A DNA stretch of 64,000 nt, taken from contig NZ_WWCN01000002.1 of NCBI RefSeq assembly GCF_009857445.1, forward strand, positions 310,001-374,000, given 5' to 3'. This document shows positions 1 through 8,221 of the stretch, one piece after another. The DNA is from Duganella flavida (GTDB taxonomy: Bacteria; Pseudomonadota; Gammaproteobacteria; Burkholderiales; Burkholderiaceae_D). The notes under the pieces were generated by a model, which worked only from the letters and a program-made list of their open reading frames with translations, was not told where the DNA came from and did not search any database. A program made the position numbers and the translations under genes. Each line of letters opens with the position of its first letter. The stretch's first letter is position 1.

Positions 1-1
1 G

Positions 2-1258
2 ATGCCGAAAGGCGGCGACCTGCATCACCACTACTCAGGCGCGATCTACGCCGAGCAGTACCTGGAGTGGGTGGACAAGGAAGGCTTCTGCGTCAACAAG
101 GCCAACTACACCATCGAGAAAAACAAGCCGGCTGGCGCATGCGTGTCCGGCCAGGACGTCATGAACGATAACACGCTGCTGGCCAACCTGCTGCAGCGCT
201 GGTCGGACAAGGACTTTTACAATCACAGTGGCATCCAGTCGCCGCCGGACCGCCAGTTCTTCGACACCTTCGCCTACTTTGGCCCGGTGGCATCGACCAA
301 TACCGCCGACGGCCTGCTGCGCCTGAAGCAGCGCGCCATTCAGGAAAACCTGAGCTATATCGAAACCATCTTCGAGATCGCACCGATTGCGCAGGATGCG
401 GACTTCGACAAGAAGGCCACCAGCGGCGGCGTCACCGATGCCGATTTCGCCGCCCTGAGCGCCAAGCTGGAGCAGGACCCGGCTTTCAACGGTTGGATCG
501 CCGGCTACATCGACAACGTGAACAAGTCCGGCGCCGGCATCGACGACGACCAGTTCACGCTGCGCTACCAGCCGTTCGCGCTGCGCTTCCTGTCGCCGTC
601 GCAGGTGTATTCGCAAATCCTGTCGAGCTTCAAACTGGCGTCCAGCCATCCGAAAATCGTCGGCATCAATATTGTTGGCCAGGAAAGCGTGCACGTCTCC
701 ATGCGCGACTACGCGCTGCACATGCAGATGTATCGGTTCCTGAAAGCCAAATACCCGACCGTGAAACTGGCGCTGCACGCCGGTGAGTTGTCGCTGGGGA
801 TGGTGCCGCCGGAAGGCCTGACCTTCCACATCAAGGATGCCATCGACGTTGCCGGCGCCAGCCGCATCGGCCACGGCATGGATATTGCCCACGAGAGCAA
901 TCCGCTGGCCATCATGAAAAAAATGCACGATGCGAAGATCGCGGTCGAGGTCAACCTGAGCAGTAACGACTTCATCCTCGGCATCAAGGAGCAGGCGCAC
1001 CCGGTTACGCTGTACCGCAAATATGGCGTGCCGTTTGTGTTGTCGACTGACGACGCCGGCGTGTCGCGCAACAATCTGTCGGGGGAATATGTGCTGTACG
1101 CCGCCCGTTACCAGCCAAGTTATGCGGAAGTGAAAAAACTGTCCTACGACAGTATTCGCTATTCTTTCTTGGCTGATGCGGACAAACAACGTCTTTTGAA
1201 GGCGCTGGACGGTAAATTCGCCAAATTTGAGGCAGAAATCGCCGGCGCCAAACCTTAA
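2..1258 (+). CDS. Adenosine deaminase family protein, 5' end outside window
   Basis: Predicted zinc-dependent deaminase converting adenosine or deoxyadenosine to inosine. Visible motifs are the metal-binding DLHHHYSG (about residues 6-13 of the visible part), ALHAGE (about 257-261), RIGHG (about 288-292) and STDDAG (about 348-353), in the order expected for the family. The HxH motif lies only six residues from the first visible Met, and the gene is cut by the window edge, so the true start and any signal peptide probably lie upstream. The long segment between the HxH motif and the barrel (about residues 20-95) is larger than in cytosolic E. coli Add and recalls secreted, ADGF-like deaminases. 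Export is inference. It precedes a strong terminator and a nucleic-acid-degrading gene set, which suits a role in processing released nucleosides. Confidence 0.85.
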   Translation: MPKGGDLHHHYSGAIYAEQYLEWVDKEGFCVNKANYTIEKNKPAGACVSGQDVMNDNTLLANLLQRWSDKDFYNHSGIQSPPDRQFFDTFAYFGPVASTNTADGLLRLKQRAIQENLSYIETIFEIAPIAQDADFDKKATSGGVTDADFAALSAKLEQDPAFNGWIAGYIDNVNKSGAGIDDDQFTLRYQPFALRFLSPSQVYSQILSSFKLASSHPKIVGINIVGQESVHVSMRDYALHMQMYRFLKAKYPTVKLALHAGELSLGMVPPEGLTFHIKDAIDVAGASRIGHGMDIAHESNPLAIMKKMHDAKIAVEVNLSSNDFILGIKEQAHPVTLYRKYGVPFVLSTDDAGVSRNNLSGEYVLYAARYQPSYAEVKKLSYDSIRYSFLADADKQRLLKALDGKFAKFEAEIAGAKP

Positions 1259-1277
1259 TTTCCATCTCCAATAAAAA

Positions 1278-1313
1278 GAAAGCCGGCGGTTTTCCCCGCC
1301 GGCTTTCTTTTTT
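1278..1313 (+). terminator. Intrinsic terminator after the adenosine deaminase gene
   Basis: A perfect 12-bp stem (1278-1289 with 1296-1307, GC core AGCCGGCGG) with a six-base loop is followed by a T run at 1308-1313. An A-rich stretch precedes the stem, so it could also work in the other direction. Confidence 0.9.
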
Positions 1314-1704
1314 GTCAAAATTGCCTGTATTTTCTGTCTCGGATTTACTACATTTCCGAGAAAACTCTCTAAATGTTGCCATGAACGAAATTCATGTGCC
1401 GCATAAGCTTTTATAATCCCGCCCGAATCTAGCCTCTGCTTCCCTCAAGAATTGCTAATTAGTTAGCATTTCACGTTCATTTATATGTTTTTCCACTTAA
1501 TTGCTTAGTAAAAACGTATTTGTCGCGGGTGTAGCGCCATGCAATAGTTATAGTCAGTTAGAGCAAATTGACAACTTTTACTGTCATACCAGTGTCATTT
1601 AAGACAGATAAACTCTCACGTTGGTGCAGAGGAAAAACGGCTCTTCACACCCGATTTCGTTAGTTCTTTAAAGTTTTCACAATAACACTCTTAAGGGGTT
1701 TTGA
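1314..1704. promoter_or_regulatory. AT-rich leader region before the first TonB-dependent receptor
   Basis: A gene-free stretch of 391 bases that is clearly more AT-rich than its surroundings, as expected for the control region of a regulated outer-membrane receptor. A TTGACA hexamer lies at 1568-1573, but no good -10 box was found at normal spacing. An ATTTGTC heptamer at 1518-1524 resembles the repeated element seen at 24943-25091. The ribosome binding site AAGGGG lies just before the receptor start at 1705. No RNA gene was recognised. Confidence 0.5.
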
Positions 1705-4092
1705 ATGCAATCCAAACAATCTCCGGTCTTGCGCTTGAGCGTAATCGCCGTGGCGGCACACCTGACTGCGCTGACGGCAGGCGCTGCTTTCGCTGAGGAG
1801 GCAGATACTGCCGCTCCAGCCAAGTCCGAGGTGGTCATCACCGGTAAAAAACTGGGTATGGGCCTGATGGTAACGGAAGACGCGCCAAAAGCACGTTCCA
1901 CCATTACTGCGGAAGAATTGGAAAAGCAGCGCCCAACCGGCAATGCTTATCAAGCACTGGAAATGCTGCCAGCAGTTAACAGCTACAACTACGACGCAAC
2001 CGGCCTGTTCGGCGGCGGCATGACCCTGCGTGGCTTCAACTCCGACCAGATCGGCGCCACCATCAACGGCGTGCCTGTCAACGACTCCGGTAACTTCGCG
2101 GTGTACCCACAAGAATACGTTGACCAGGAAAACACCTGCTCGCAATTCGTGACCCAGGGTTCGACCGACGTGGACTCGCCACAAGTTGGCGCCACCGGCG
2201 GTAACTTCGGCATCACCACCTGCGCACCAGAGAAAACCCAGCGCGTGCGCGTGATGCAGACCGCTGGCCAGCTGAATATGTGGAAAACCTTCGTGCGCTA
2301 CGATACTGGCGCTATGCTGGATGGCAAACTGACCGCTTTCATCTCGGCTTCGCACGCGCAGACCGACAAGTGGAAGGGCCAGGGCCAAGCTAACCGTAAC
2401 CACATCGACCTCGGTGTGAACTACGATTGGGACCGCTTCAACTACATCCACGCGACCGTCCTGTTCAACAAGGCCGTCAACAACAACATCTACAACCCGA
2501 CCCTGGCTGAACTGAAGGCCAATGGTTACTACTTCGACTACGCCGACACCTTCAAAGGTCACCTGACCCCAGTCAAGGGCACCGCGCAAGTGGAAACCAC
2601 CCAGACGCCGGTTGCTTACTACGGCCTGTCGGTTAACCCGTTCAAGAACATCATCGCATCGGCAGTCAGCAAATTCCGCCTGACCGATAACCTGGACGTG
2701 GCCTTCACCCCATACATGTGGTACGGCTTCGGCAACGGCGGTACCCAGCAGCGCGCCCAGTCGGAAAAAAGCTTCTACAACCCAGCCACCGGCAAGCGCG
2801 ACCAGACCGTTGACCTGAACGGCGACGGCGACACCCTGGACACCGTCCTGGTAGCTAGCGCCAGCGTGACCCGCACCGTGCGTCCGGGCGCCAACCTGGC
2901 CTTCATCTACACCACCGACAACCACGAAATCAAGACTGGCGTATGGTGGGAGCGTGCTCGCCACGAGCAAACCGGCCCAATGCTGGCGCTGGGTAACGAC
3001 GGCAACCGTGCAGACATCTGGCTGCAAGATGGTCAGATCGACCGTCCTGATGGCCACCCTGCCATGAGCCGCGACTGGATCTCGGTATCGACCGCTTACC
3101 AGGCCTTCCTGCAAGACACCATCAGCCTGGCGGACGACAAGCTGAAGATCAACGTTGGCGTGCGTACCCCGTACATCAAGCGTGACTTCACCAACTTCGG
3201 TGACGAGAACAACACCGTCAAGCCGTTCCAGTTCAACAAGACCTACAACGAAGTTCTGCCACAGTTGGGCGCGCGCTATCGCATCACCAACGACGACCAG
3301 GTCTTCGCTTCGGTCGCCAAGAACATGAAGGCTCCTCCGAACTTCATCTTCGGTAACATTGGTTCGAACGTGATCGTGGACGCGGCCACCAACCTGCCAG
3401 TGACGTTCAAAGACACCCAGCCGGAAACCTCGTGGAGCGGCGACCTGGGCTATCGTCACCAGGATAACAAGTTCATCGCCACCGTCACTGCGTTCTACAC
3501 GGACTTCAAGAACAAGCAAGCCAGCTCGTTCGACCCTGAAACCGCCAAGAACACCTACCTGAACATCGGCCGCGAGAAGCACAGCGGCCTGGAGGTCGAA
3601 CTGGGTAACACCCCGATCAACGGCTGGGCATTCTACGGTTCCCTGGGTTTCCTGAAAACCGAACTGAAAGACAACCAGTACGGCTTCATCGGCACCACCA
3701 AAGTGCTGCTGCCAACCGCTGGCAAAGATGCGCCTAACGCGCCACGCCGCAAGGCTGGCCTGTCGGTGGAATATCAGGATGGTCCATTCTGGGTTCGCGC
3801 CAAGGCACGTGCCACCAGCAAGCAGTACGCCTCGCTGCTGAACGACGAAGTAGCGCCAGGCTACACCACCTTCGACTTCGACGGTGGCTACACCTTCGCC
3901 AACTTCGGCTGGCTGAAGCGTCCTAAGCTGACCTTCAACATCAGCAACATCACCGACAAGCAATTCCGTAACCCGTCGTCGACCACTGTGATCAACGCAC
4001 AGCCATACCAAGGTGTGGCGGCTTCTTCGGTTGGCCGTTACTACATGGCTGCACCGCGCTTCGCATCGGCGACCCTGTCGGTGGACTTCTAA
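1705..4092 (+). CDS. TonB-dependent outer-membrane receptor
   Basis: A 795-residue outer-membrane active transporter. A signal peptide (cleavage near AFA-EEAD, about residue 30) is followed by a TonB-box-like EVVITG (about 36-41), a plug domain with TLRGFN and INGVPVN motifs, and a long beta-barrel ending in SVDF with the expected terminal Phe. Start chosen at 1705 because AAGGGG lies at good spacing. It stands as a single unit: AT-rich leader in front and a strong terminator behind. The substrate is not readable from sequence. Because the following operon encodes exported nuclease, phosphodiesterase and nucleotidase, uptake of nucleic acid breakdown products is a reasonable inference. A siderophore or sugar receptor cannot be excluded. 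Confidence 0.9.
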   Translation: MQSKQSPVLRLSVIAVAAHLTALTAGAAFAEEADTAAPAKSEVVITGKKLGMGLMVTEDAPKARSTITAEELEKQRPTGNAYQALEMLPAVNSYNYDATGLFGGGMTLRGFNSDQIGATINGVPVNDSGNFAVYPQEYVDQENTCSQFVTQGSTDVDSPQVGATGGNFGITTCAPEKTQRVRVMQTAGQLNMWKTFVRYDTGAMLDGKLTAFISASHAQTDKWKGQGQANRNHIDLGVNYDWDRFNYIHATVLFNKAVNNNIYNPTLAELKANGYYFDYADTFKGHLTPVKGTAQVETTQTPVAYYGLSVNPFKNIIASAVSKFRLTDNLDVAFTPYMWYGFGNGGTQQRAQSEKSFYNPATGKRDQTVDLNGDGDTLDTVLVASASVTRTVRPGANLAFIYTTDNHEIKTGVWWERARHEQTGPMLALGNDGNRADIWLQDGQIDRPDGHPAMSRDWISVSTAYQAFLQDTISLADDKLKINVGVRTPYIKRDFTNFGDENNTVKPFQFNKTYNEVLPQLGARYRITNDDQVFASVAKNMKAPPNFIFGNIGSNVIVDAATNLPVTFKDTQPETSWSGDLGYRHQDNKFIATVTAFYTDFKNKQASSFDPETAKNTYLNIGREKHSGLEVELGNTPINGWAFYGSLGFLKTELKDNQYGFIGTTKVLLPTAGKDAPNAPRRKAGLSVEYQDGPFWVRAKARATSKQYASLLNDEVAPGYTTFDFDGGYTFANFGWLKRPKLTFNISNITDKQFRNPSSTTVINAQPYQGVAASSVGRYYMAAPRFASATLSVDF

Positions 4093-4105
4093 TCGTTCAT
4101 TCAAG

Positions 4106-4180
4106 GACGGGCTACGGCCCGTCTTAAGTGCACGAATCGCACCCTATAAGTTCTCGGACTTATAGGGTGCGTTTTTATTT
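4106..4180 (+). terminator. Double hairpin terminator after the receptor gene
   Basis: A short hairpin (4106-4112 with 4117-4123, loop TACG) is followed by a perfect 14-bp stem (4138-4151 with 4158-4171, loop TCTCGG) and the T-rich tract TTTTTATTT at 4172-4180. The second hairpin is a convincing intrinsic terminator. Confidence 0.92.
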
Positions 4181-4247
4181 GAGCTTCGTTTGTAACGTAA
4201 TATTTTCCGCGCTGCGCAGAGTTGTCGCTGAACGGTACAATGACCCC

Positions 4248-5933
4248 ATGAAAAAATATCTAAGCCTTATGGTTGTTGCCTCGCTGGCCGGTTGCGCATG
4301 GTTTCAGCCCGCACCGCCATCCAACCTGACCGAGATTCAGCTGGTATCGCTGAACGATTTTCACGGCAATCTCGAAGCCAGCAAATACACCTGGGACAGC
4401 GCAGCCGGCGGCGGCGAACGGGTGATCCAGGCCGGCGGCATCGACACGCTGGGCGCGGCGCTGCAAGCGTGGCGCAAGCAGGACCCGGAATTGCTGCTGG
4501 TCGGCGCCGGCGATTTGATTGGCGCCAGTCCCGCCATCTCGGCCATGTGGGCCGACGAACCGACCATCGGCGCGATGAATTTACTTGGCTTGCGCGCCAC
4601 CTCGGTGGGCAATCACGAATTCGACCAAGGGCGCATTGAGCTGCTGCGCCAGCAGAAGGGCGGCTGCGTTTCGCCGCGCGCCGACAAGGCCTGCAAATTT
4701 GAAGGCACCTATCAGGGCGCGCAGTTCCAGTACCTGGCGGCCAACGTGATCGACATGGTCACGCGCAAGCCGGTGCTGCCAGCTTATAAAGTCGAAACCG
4801 CGCACGGCGTGAAGGTTGCCTTCATCGGCACCGTGCTGCGCGAGGCGGCTGAATCGTCGCTGGCGTCGGGTATCGCCGGACTGCAGTTCATTGACGAGGC
4901 GGACGCCATCAATCTCCAGCTGCCGGAACTGCGCCAGCAAGGCGTAGGCGTGTTCGTGGTGTTGATCCACCAGGGCGGCCGCACGACCGATAAATTCGAC
5001 CAGCAGGATTGCGCCAACCTGAAAGGGCCGATCACCGATGTGGTCAAGCGCCTCGATCCTGCGATTCGTCTGGTCATCACCGGCCACTCGCATCAGGGCT
5101 ACTTGTGCAAGGTGGATGGCCGCACTGTCACGCAGTCTGACATGGGCGGCCACGTGATGAGCCGCATCAAGCTGACTGTGGACACCAATACCAACAGCGT
5201 GCGCAACATCAGCGCGCGCCAGGAAGTGATGGTGCCGGGTACGTGGCCGGCCGATCCGGCGTTGGACGCCTACCTGAAGCAAGCCCGCGAACGCAGTGTC
5301 TCCGCCTTGGCGCAGCCTGTTGCTACGCTGGCTGTGCCAAGCGTGAAGCGCGAGAAAGAGCATGCGCGTGAATCGGCGCTGGGCGACCTGGTGGCGGACT
5401 CCATGCTGTACGCGGGCCGCTCGTTCGGCGCGCAGATCGCGCTGCAAAATCCGGGCGGCATCCGCCAGGACCTGGAAACCGCCGCCGGCAACCGCGTCAC
5501 ACTGGGCCAGGCGATGGCCGTGCTGCCGTTCGGGAATGCGCTGGTGGCGATGAACCTGCGCGGCGAGCAAATCGTCGCGCTGCTGGAAGAGCAGTGGGCA
5601 GGCGGACGTGATGCGAAGCGCGGTTTGCTGCAAGTGTCGGAAGGCTTCTGGTACGAATGGGACCCGGCGCAGCCTGAAGGCCGCAAGATCGTCGCGGGCA
5701 GCGTGAAACTGAACGGCATTCCGCTGGAGATGGATAAATCCTACCGCGTGGTGACCAATAACTTCCTGGCCGAAGGCGGCGACGGCTTCTCAACCTTCAC
5801 CAAAGGCGCGAGCCGCGCACCGACCAATATCCGCGACATCGATGCGCTGACCAGCTATCTGGCCAAGCGCGATCAGGACAAGAAGCCCGCCGGCACCGCT
5901 GCGCCGCTGGTGCGCTACAAGAGCATGCAATAA
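4248..5933 (+). CDS. Lipoprotein 5'-nucleotidase / 2',3'-cyclic phosphodiesterase (UshA family)
   Basis: Predicted dimetal phosphoesterase releasing nucleosides and phosphate from nucleotides in the periplasm or at the cell surface. The start at 4248 gives a classical lipoprotein signal peptide with lipobox LAGC (Cys about 16). An upstream in-frame ATG at 4128 would bury this signal and overlap the terminator. Metallophosphatase motifs run in order: LNDFHGN (about 35-41), GAGDLIG (about 86-92), SVGNHEFD (about 119-126) and ITGHSHQG (about 276-283). The C-terminal 5'-nucleotidase domain shows NPGGIR, LPFGNALV and NNFLAEGGDGF. Its 561 residues suit the family. First gene of an operon with the two nucleases that follow (gap 9 nt). 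Which nucleotides it prefers is not determinable. Confidence 0.9.
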   Translation: MKKYLSLMVVASLAGCAWFQPAPPSNLTEIQLVSLNDFHGNLEASKYTWDSAAGGGERVIQAGGIDTLGAALQAWRKQDPELLLVGAGDLIGASPAISAMWADEPTIGAMNLLGLRATSVGNHEFDQGRIELLRQQKGGCVSPRADKACKFEGTYQGAQFQYLAANVIDMVTRKPVLPAYKVETAHGVKVAFIGTVLREAAESSLASGIAGLQFIDEADAINLQLPELRQQGVGVFVVLIHQGGRTTDKFDQQDCANLKGPITDVVKRLDPAIRLVITGHSHQGYLCKVDGRTVTQSDMGGHVMSRIKLTVDTNTNSVRNISARQEVMVPGTWPADPALDAYLKQARERSVSALAQPVATLAVPSVKREKEHARESALGDLVADSMLYAGRSFGAQIALQNPGGIRQDLETAAGNRVTLGQAMAVLPFGNALVAMNLRGEQIVALLEEQWAGGRDAKRGLLQVSEGFWYEWDPAQPEGRKIVAGSVKLNGIPLEMDKSYRVVTNNFLAEGGDGFSTFTKGASRAPTNIRDIDALTSYLAKRDQDKKPAGTAAPLVRYKSMQ

Positions 5934-5942
5934 GGAGTCATC

Positions 5943-7166
5943 ATGCGTCGTATTTCAATTTCCCTGCTGGTCTCGGCGGCGCTGCTGTCGGCGTCGGCGC
6001 GCGCGGAGTTTTCCATCCCCGGCTATGAGCTGGTGCAAACCGCGCCGGTCGAAACACCGCTGCACAGCGACGACTTGCGCAGCGCCGCGCAAGTGTGGAC
6101 CGAGATGTTCGATAACGCCAAAAGCGAAATCGTCATCGGCCAGTTCTACACGGTGATCAAGCCGGGTAGCGTGTTCGATAAAGTGATCGAGCATCTTGAA
6201 GCCGCCGGCAAGCGTGGCGTAAAGATTCGCTTCCTGCTGGACCAGAAAGGCGTGAACCTGTCGGAGCAGCCGAGCATCGCGCGCTTGAAGGCGATTCAGA
6301 ACCTGGAATTCCGCGTATTGGATTTTAATAAGCTGACCGGCAACGGCATTATCCACGCCAAATACCTGGTAGTGGACGGCGCTACCGCCTACATCGGCAG
6401 CCAGAATTTCGACTGGCGCTCGTTTGAACACATCCACGAAACCGGCTTGCGCATCACTGACCAGAAAGTGGTGGGGCAGGTGCTGGCGATCTTCAACCAG
6501 GATTGGCGCGCGCAGGCTTTGACCTCGCAAGGCCAGACGGCACCTGCGCTGAACACGCACACCGTTGCGGCAGACACCAGCCAGCAAGCCTTCCTGCTGT
6601 CCAGCCCTAACCAGTTCAACCCTGCGGGCGTAGGCGATTCCGAGACCGGCCTGCCGGCGCTGCTGGCGGAAGCAAAGAGCGAAGTGCGCATCCAGCTGCT
6701 GGACTACGCGCCGCTGAGCTACGGCCCGAAAGGTACGCGTCCTTATTACGCCGTGATCGACAACGCGGTGCGCGCGGCAGCGGCACGCGGTGTGAAGATC
6801 AAGCTGATGGTCTCCAACTGGAACCTCGAAAGCGCCCCGCTGCCTTACCTGAAAAGCCTGGCCGTGCTGCCCAACGTGGAAGTGCGCGTGGTGACTTTGC
6901 CGGTGGCGTCGAGCGGCTTTATTCCGTTCGCGCGTGTCATCCACAGCAAGACCATGGTGATAGATAACCGCGTCGCATGGGTCGGCACCAGCAACTGGAG
7001 CGGTGGCTATATGGACTTGTCGCGCAATCTGGAAGTGGTGCTGCGTAACGAGAAGATGGCGCAGCGGCTGGCGGCTTTGCAGGAGCAGACCTGGAGTTCG
7101 TCGTACGCACAAGTCCTCGACATCAACAAACAATATCCCAAGCCGTCGAAAGGCAGTCCTGAATGA
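5943..7166 (+). CDS. Exported phospholipase D-type phosphodiesterase, PLD3-like
   Basis: A 407-residue exported protein with a signal peptide (cleavage near ARA-EF, about residue 22) and two HxKxxxxD motifs. The first is HAKYLVVDG (about 138-146) followed by YIGSQNFDWRS. The second is HSKTMVIDN (about 338-346) followed by WVGTSNWSGGY. The HKD-GS-N-DWRS arrangement recalls the eukaryotic PLD3/PLD4 type, which are 5' exonucleases on single-stranded nucleic acid, more than cardiolipin synthases, and no membrane anchors are seen. Its place between a nucleotidase lipoprotein and an S1/P1 nuclease (4-nt ATGA overlap with the latter) supports action on nucleic acids. Phospholipid hydrolysis remains possible. 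A clear AAGGAG site supports the start. Confidence 0.8.
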   Translation: MRRISISLLVSAALLSASARAEFSIPGYELVQTAPVETPLHSDDLRSAAQVWTEMFDNAKSEIVIGQFYTVIKPGSVFDKVIEHLEAAGKRGVKIRFLLDQKGVNLSEQPSIARLKAIQNLEFRVLDFNKLTGNGIIHAKYLVVDGATAYIGSQNFDWRSFEHIHETGLRITDQKVVGQVLAIFNQDWRAQALTSQGQTAPALNTHTVAADTSQQAFLLSSPNQFNPAGVGDSETGLPALLAEAKSEVRIQLLDYAPLSYGPKGTRPYYAVIDNAVRAAAARGVKIKLMVSNWNLESAPLPYLKSLAVLPNVEVRVVTLPVASSGFIPFARVIHSKTMVIDNRVAWVGTSNWSGGYMDLSRNLEVVLRNEKMAQRLAALQEQTWSSSYAQVLDINKQYPKPSKGSPE

Positions 7167-8221
7167 AAAAGCTCGCATGTATCCTAGCGCTGGGCAGCGC
7201 CTTTATTTCGTTTAACGCTCACGCATGGGGCAACGATGGCCACCGCGCGGTAGGCGCGATTGCCGACCAGCTGATCAAGGGCAGCAACGCCGAGAAGCAG
7301 GTGCAAGCCTTGCTGCTGCCGGGCGAGAGCCTGGCCGGCGTCGCCTCGTGGGCGGACTGCGTGAAGGGCACTTACTGCGGTCCGCAAACGCCGGAGATGG
7401 TGGCTTACACCAGCGCCAATCCCAAGCACAGCGAGTACCACTACACCGATGTGCCGTACCAGCTGACGCACTATGAAGACCATGGCGTCGGCACCACGGA
7501 TCACGACATCGTGCAGACGCTGAAGCAGTGCATCGCAGTGCTGCAAGGGAAGGGCGATGCGGCCACCAATCCGCACCACTTTACGCCGCGCCAGGCGCTG
7601 TTGATGCTGACGCACTTGAGCGGCGATATCGCGCAGCCGCTGCACGTGGGTGAAGGCTACGTCGGCAAGAATGGCGGCTTCGTGCTGCCAACGCAGAAGC
7701 AGCTGGATGACAAGGAAGCCTTTGCCACGCAGGGCGGCAACAACCTGCAGCTGGACGACATTAAGCTGACCGCGAATAGTTCGCAGCTGATTCCTGCGGA
7801 CGACAAGCCAGCAACGCCGGCCATGCCGGGCCGCGCGCCGCAGACCACGCGCGCCTTCCACTCCTACTGGGACACCACGGTGGTGAACTACGCCTTCCGC
7901 CGCATCGGCGCGCGTACCCCAGAGCAGTTTGCGCAGATGGTTATCGCCAGCAGCCCTGTGGTGGCGCCGAACAGCGGCGATCCGGTGACCTGGCCTTACG
8001 AGTGGGCTGACCAGACGCTGGTTGTCTCCAAGCTGGCGTACACCGATGTAACGCCGGGCGCGATGGCGCAGCAGGTCAGCAAAACCACCGGCGAGGCATA
8101 CAACGTATGGCCGCTGGCGATTCCGGATAACTATCCGGTGCCATCTTCGGCGGCGGCCAAGTCGCAGTTGATCCAGGGCGGCTACCATCTGGCCGCTGTG
8201 TTGAAGGCGATCTGGCCTTAA
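7163..8221 (+). CDS. S1/P1-type zinc nuclease, exported
   Basis: Single-strand-specific endonuclease and 3'-nucleotidase with three zinc ions. The signal peptide ends at NAHA, giving mature Trp22, which matches the N-terminal Trp metal ligand of P1 nuclease; His27 sits at the family's His6 position. Other ligands can be placed: Asp65 in SWADCVK, His93 in EYHYTDVP, and the region MLTHLSGDIAQPLHVGEGY with later GGNNLQ. FHSYWDT provides the final pair. Length 352 residues is slightly longer than fungal S1/P1. It overlaps the PLD gene by ATGA, so the two are translationally coupled. Action is expected in the periplasm or outside the cell, producing mononucleotides for the nucleotidase of the same operon. 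Confidence 0.92.
   Translation: MKKLACILALGSAFISFNAHAWGNDGHRAVGAIADQLIKGSNAEKQVQALLLPGESLAGVASWADCVKGTYCGPQTPEMVAYTSANPKHSEYHYTDVPYQLTHYEDHGVGTTDHDIVQTLKQCIAVLQGKGDAATNPHHFTPRQALLMLTHLSGDIAQPLHVGEGYVGKNGGFVLPTQKQLDDKEAFATQGGNNLQLDDIKLTANSSQLIPADDKPATPAMPGRAPQTTRAFHSYWDTTVVNYAFRRIGARTPEQFAQMVIASSPVVAPNSGDPVTWPYEWADQTLVVSKLAYTDVTPGAMAQQVSKTTGEAYNVWPLAIPDNYPVPSSAAAKSQLIQGGYHLAAVLKAIWP

Noticed and set aside
1568..1610. Sigma-70 promoter built on TTGACA at 1568
   Set aside because: No acceptable -10 hexamer at 16-18 bases; kept only as a note in the leader region.
1660..4104. An 814-codon open frame on the minus strand opposite the first TonB-dependent receptor
   Set aside because: It mirrors the receptor codons, has no family motifs and is Val/Gly/Arg-rich in a meaningless way. 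Long antisense frames are common in GC-rich genes.
4128..4247. N-terminal extension of the 5'-nucleotidase
   Set aside because: It would start inside the terminator stem and hide a perfect lipoprotein signal beginning at 4248.
5943..7166. Cardiolipin synthase
   Set aside because: It has a cleavable signal peptide and no membrane helices at the N-terminus, the motif surroundings fit PLD3-type proteins better, and the neighbours act on nucleic acids.
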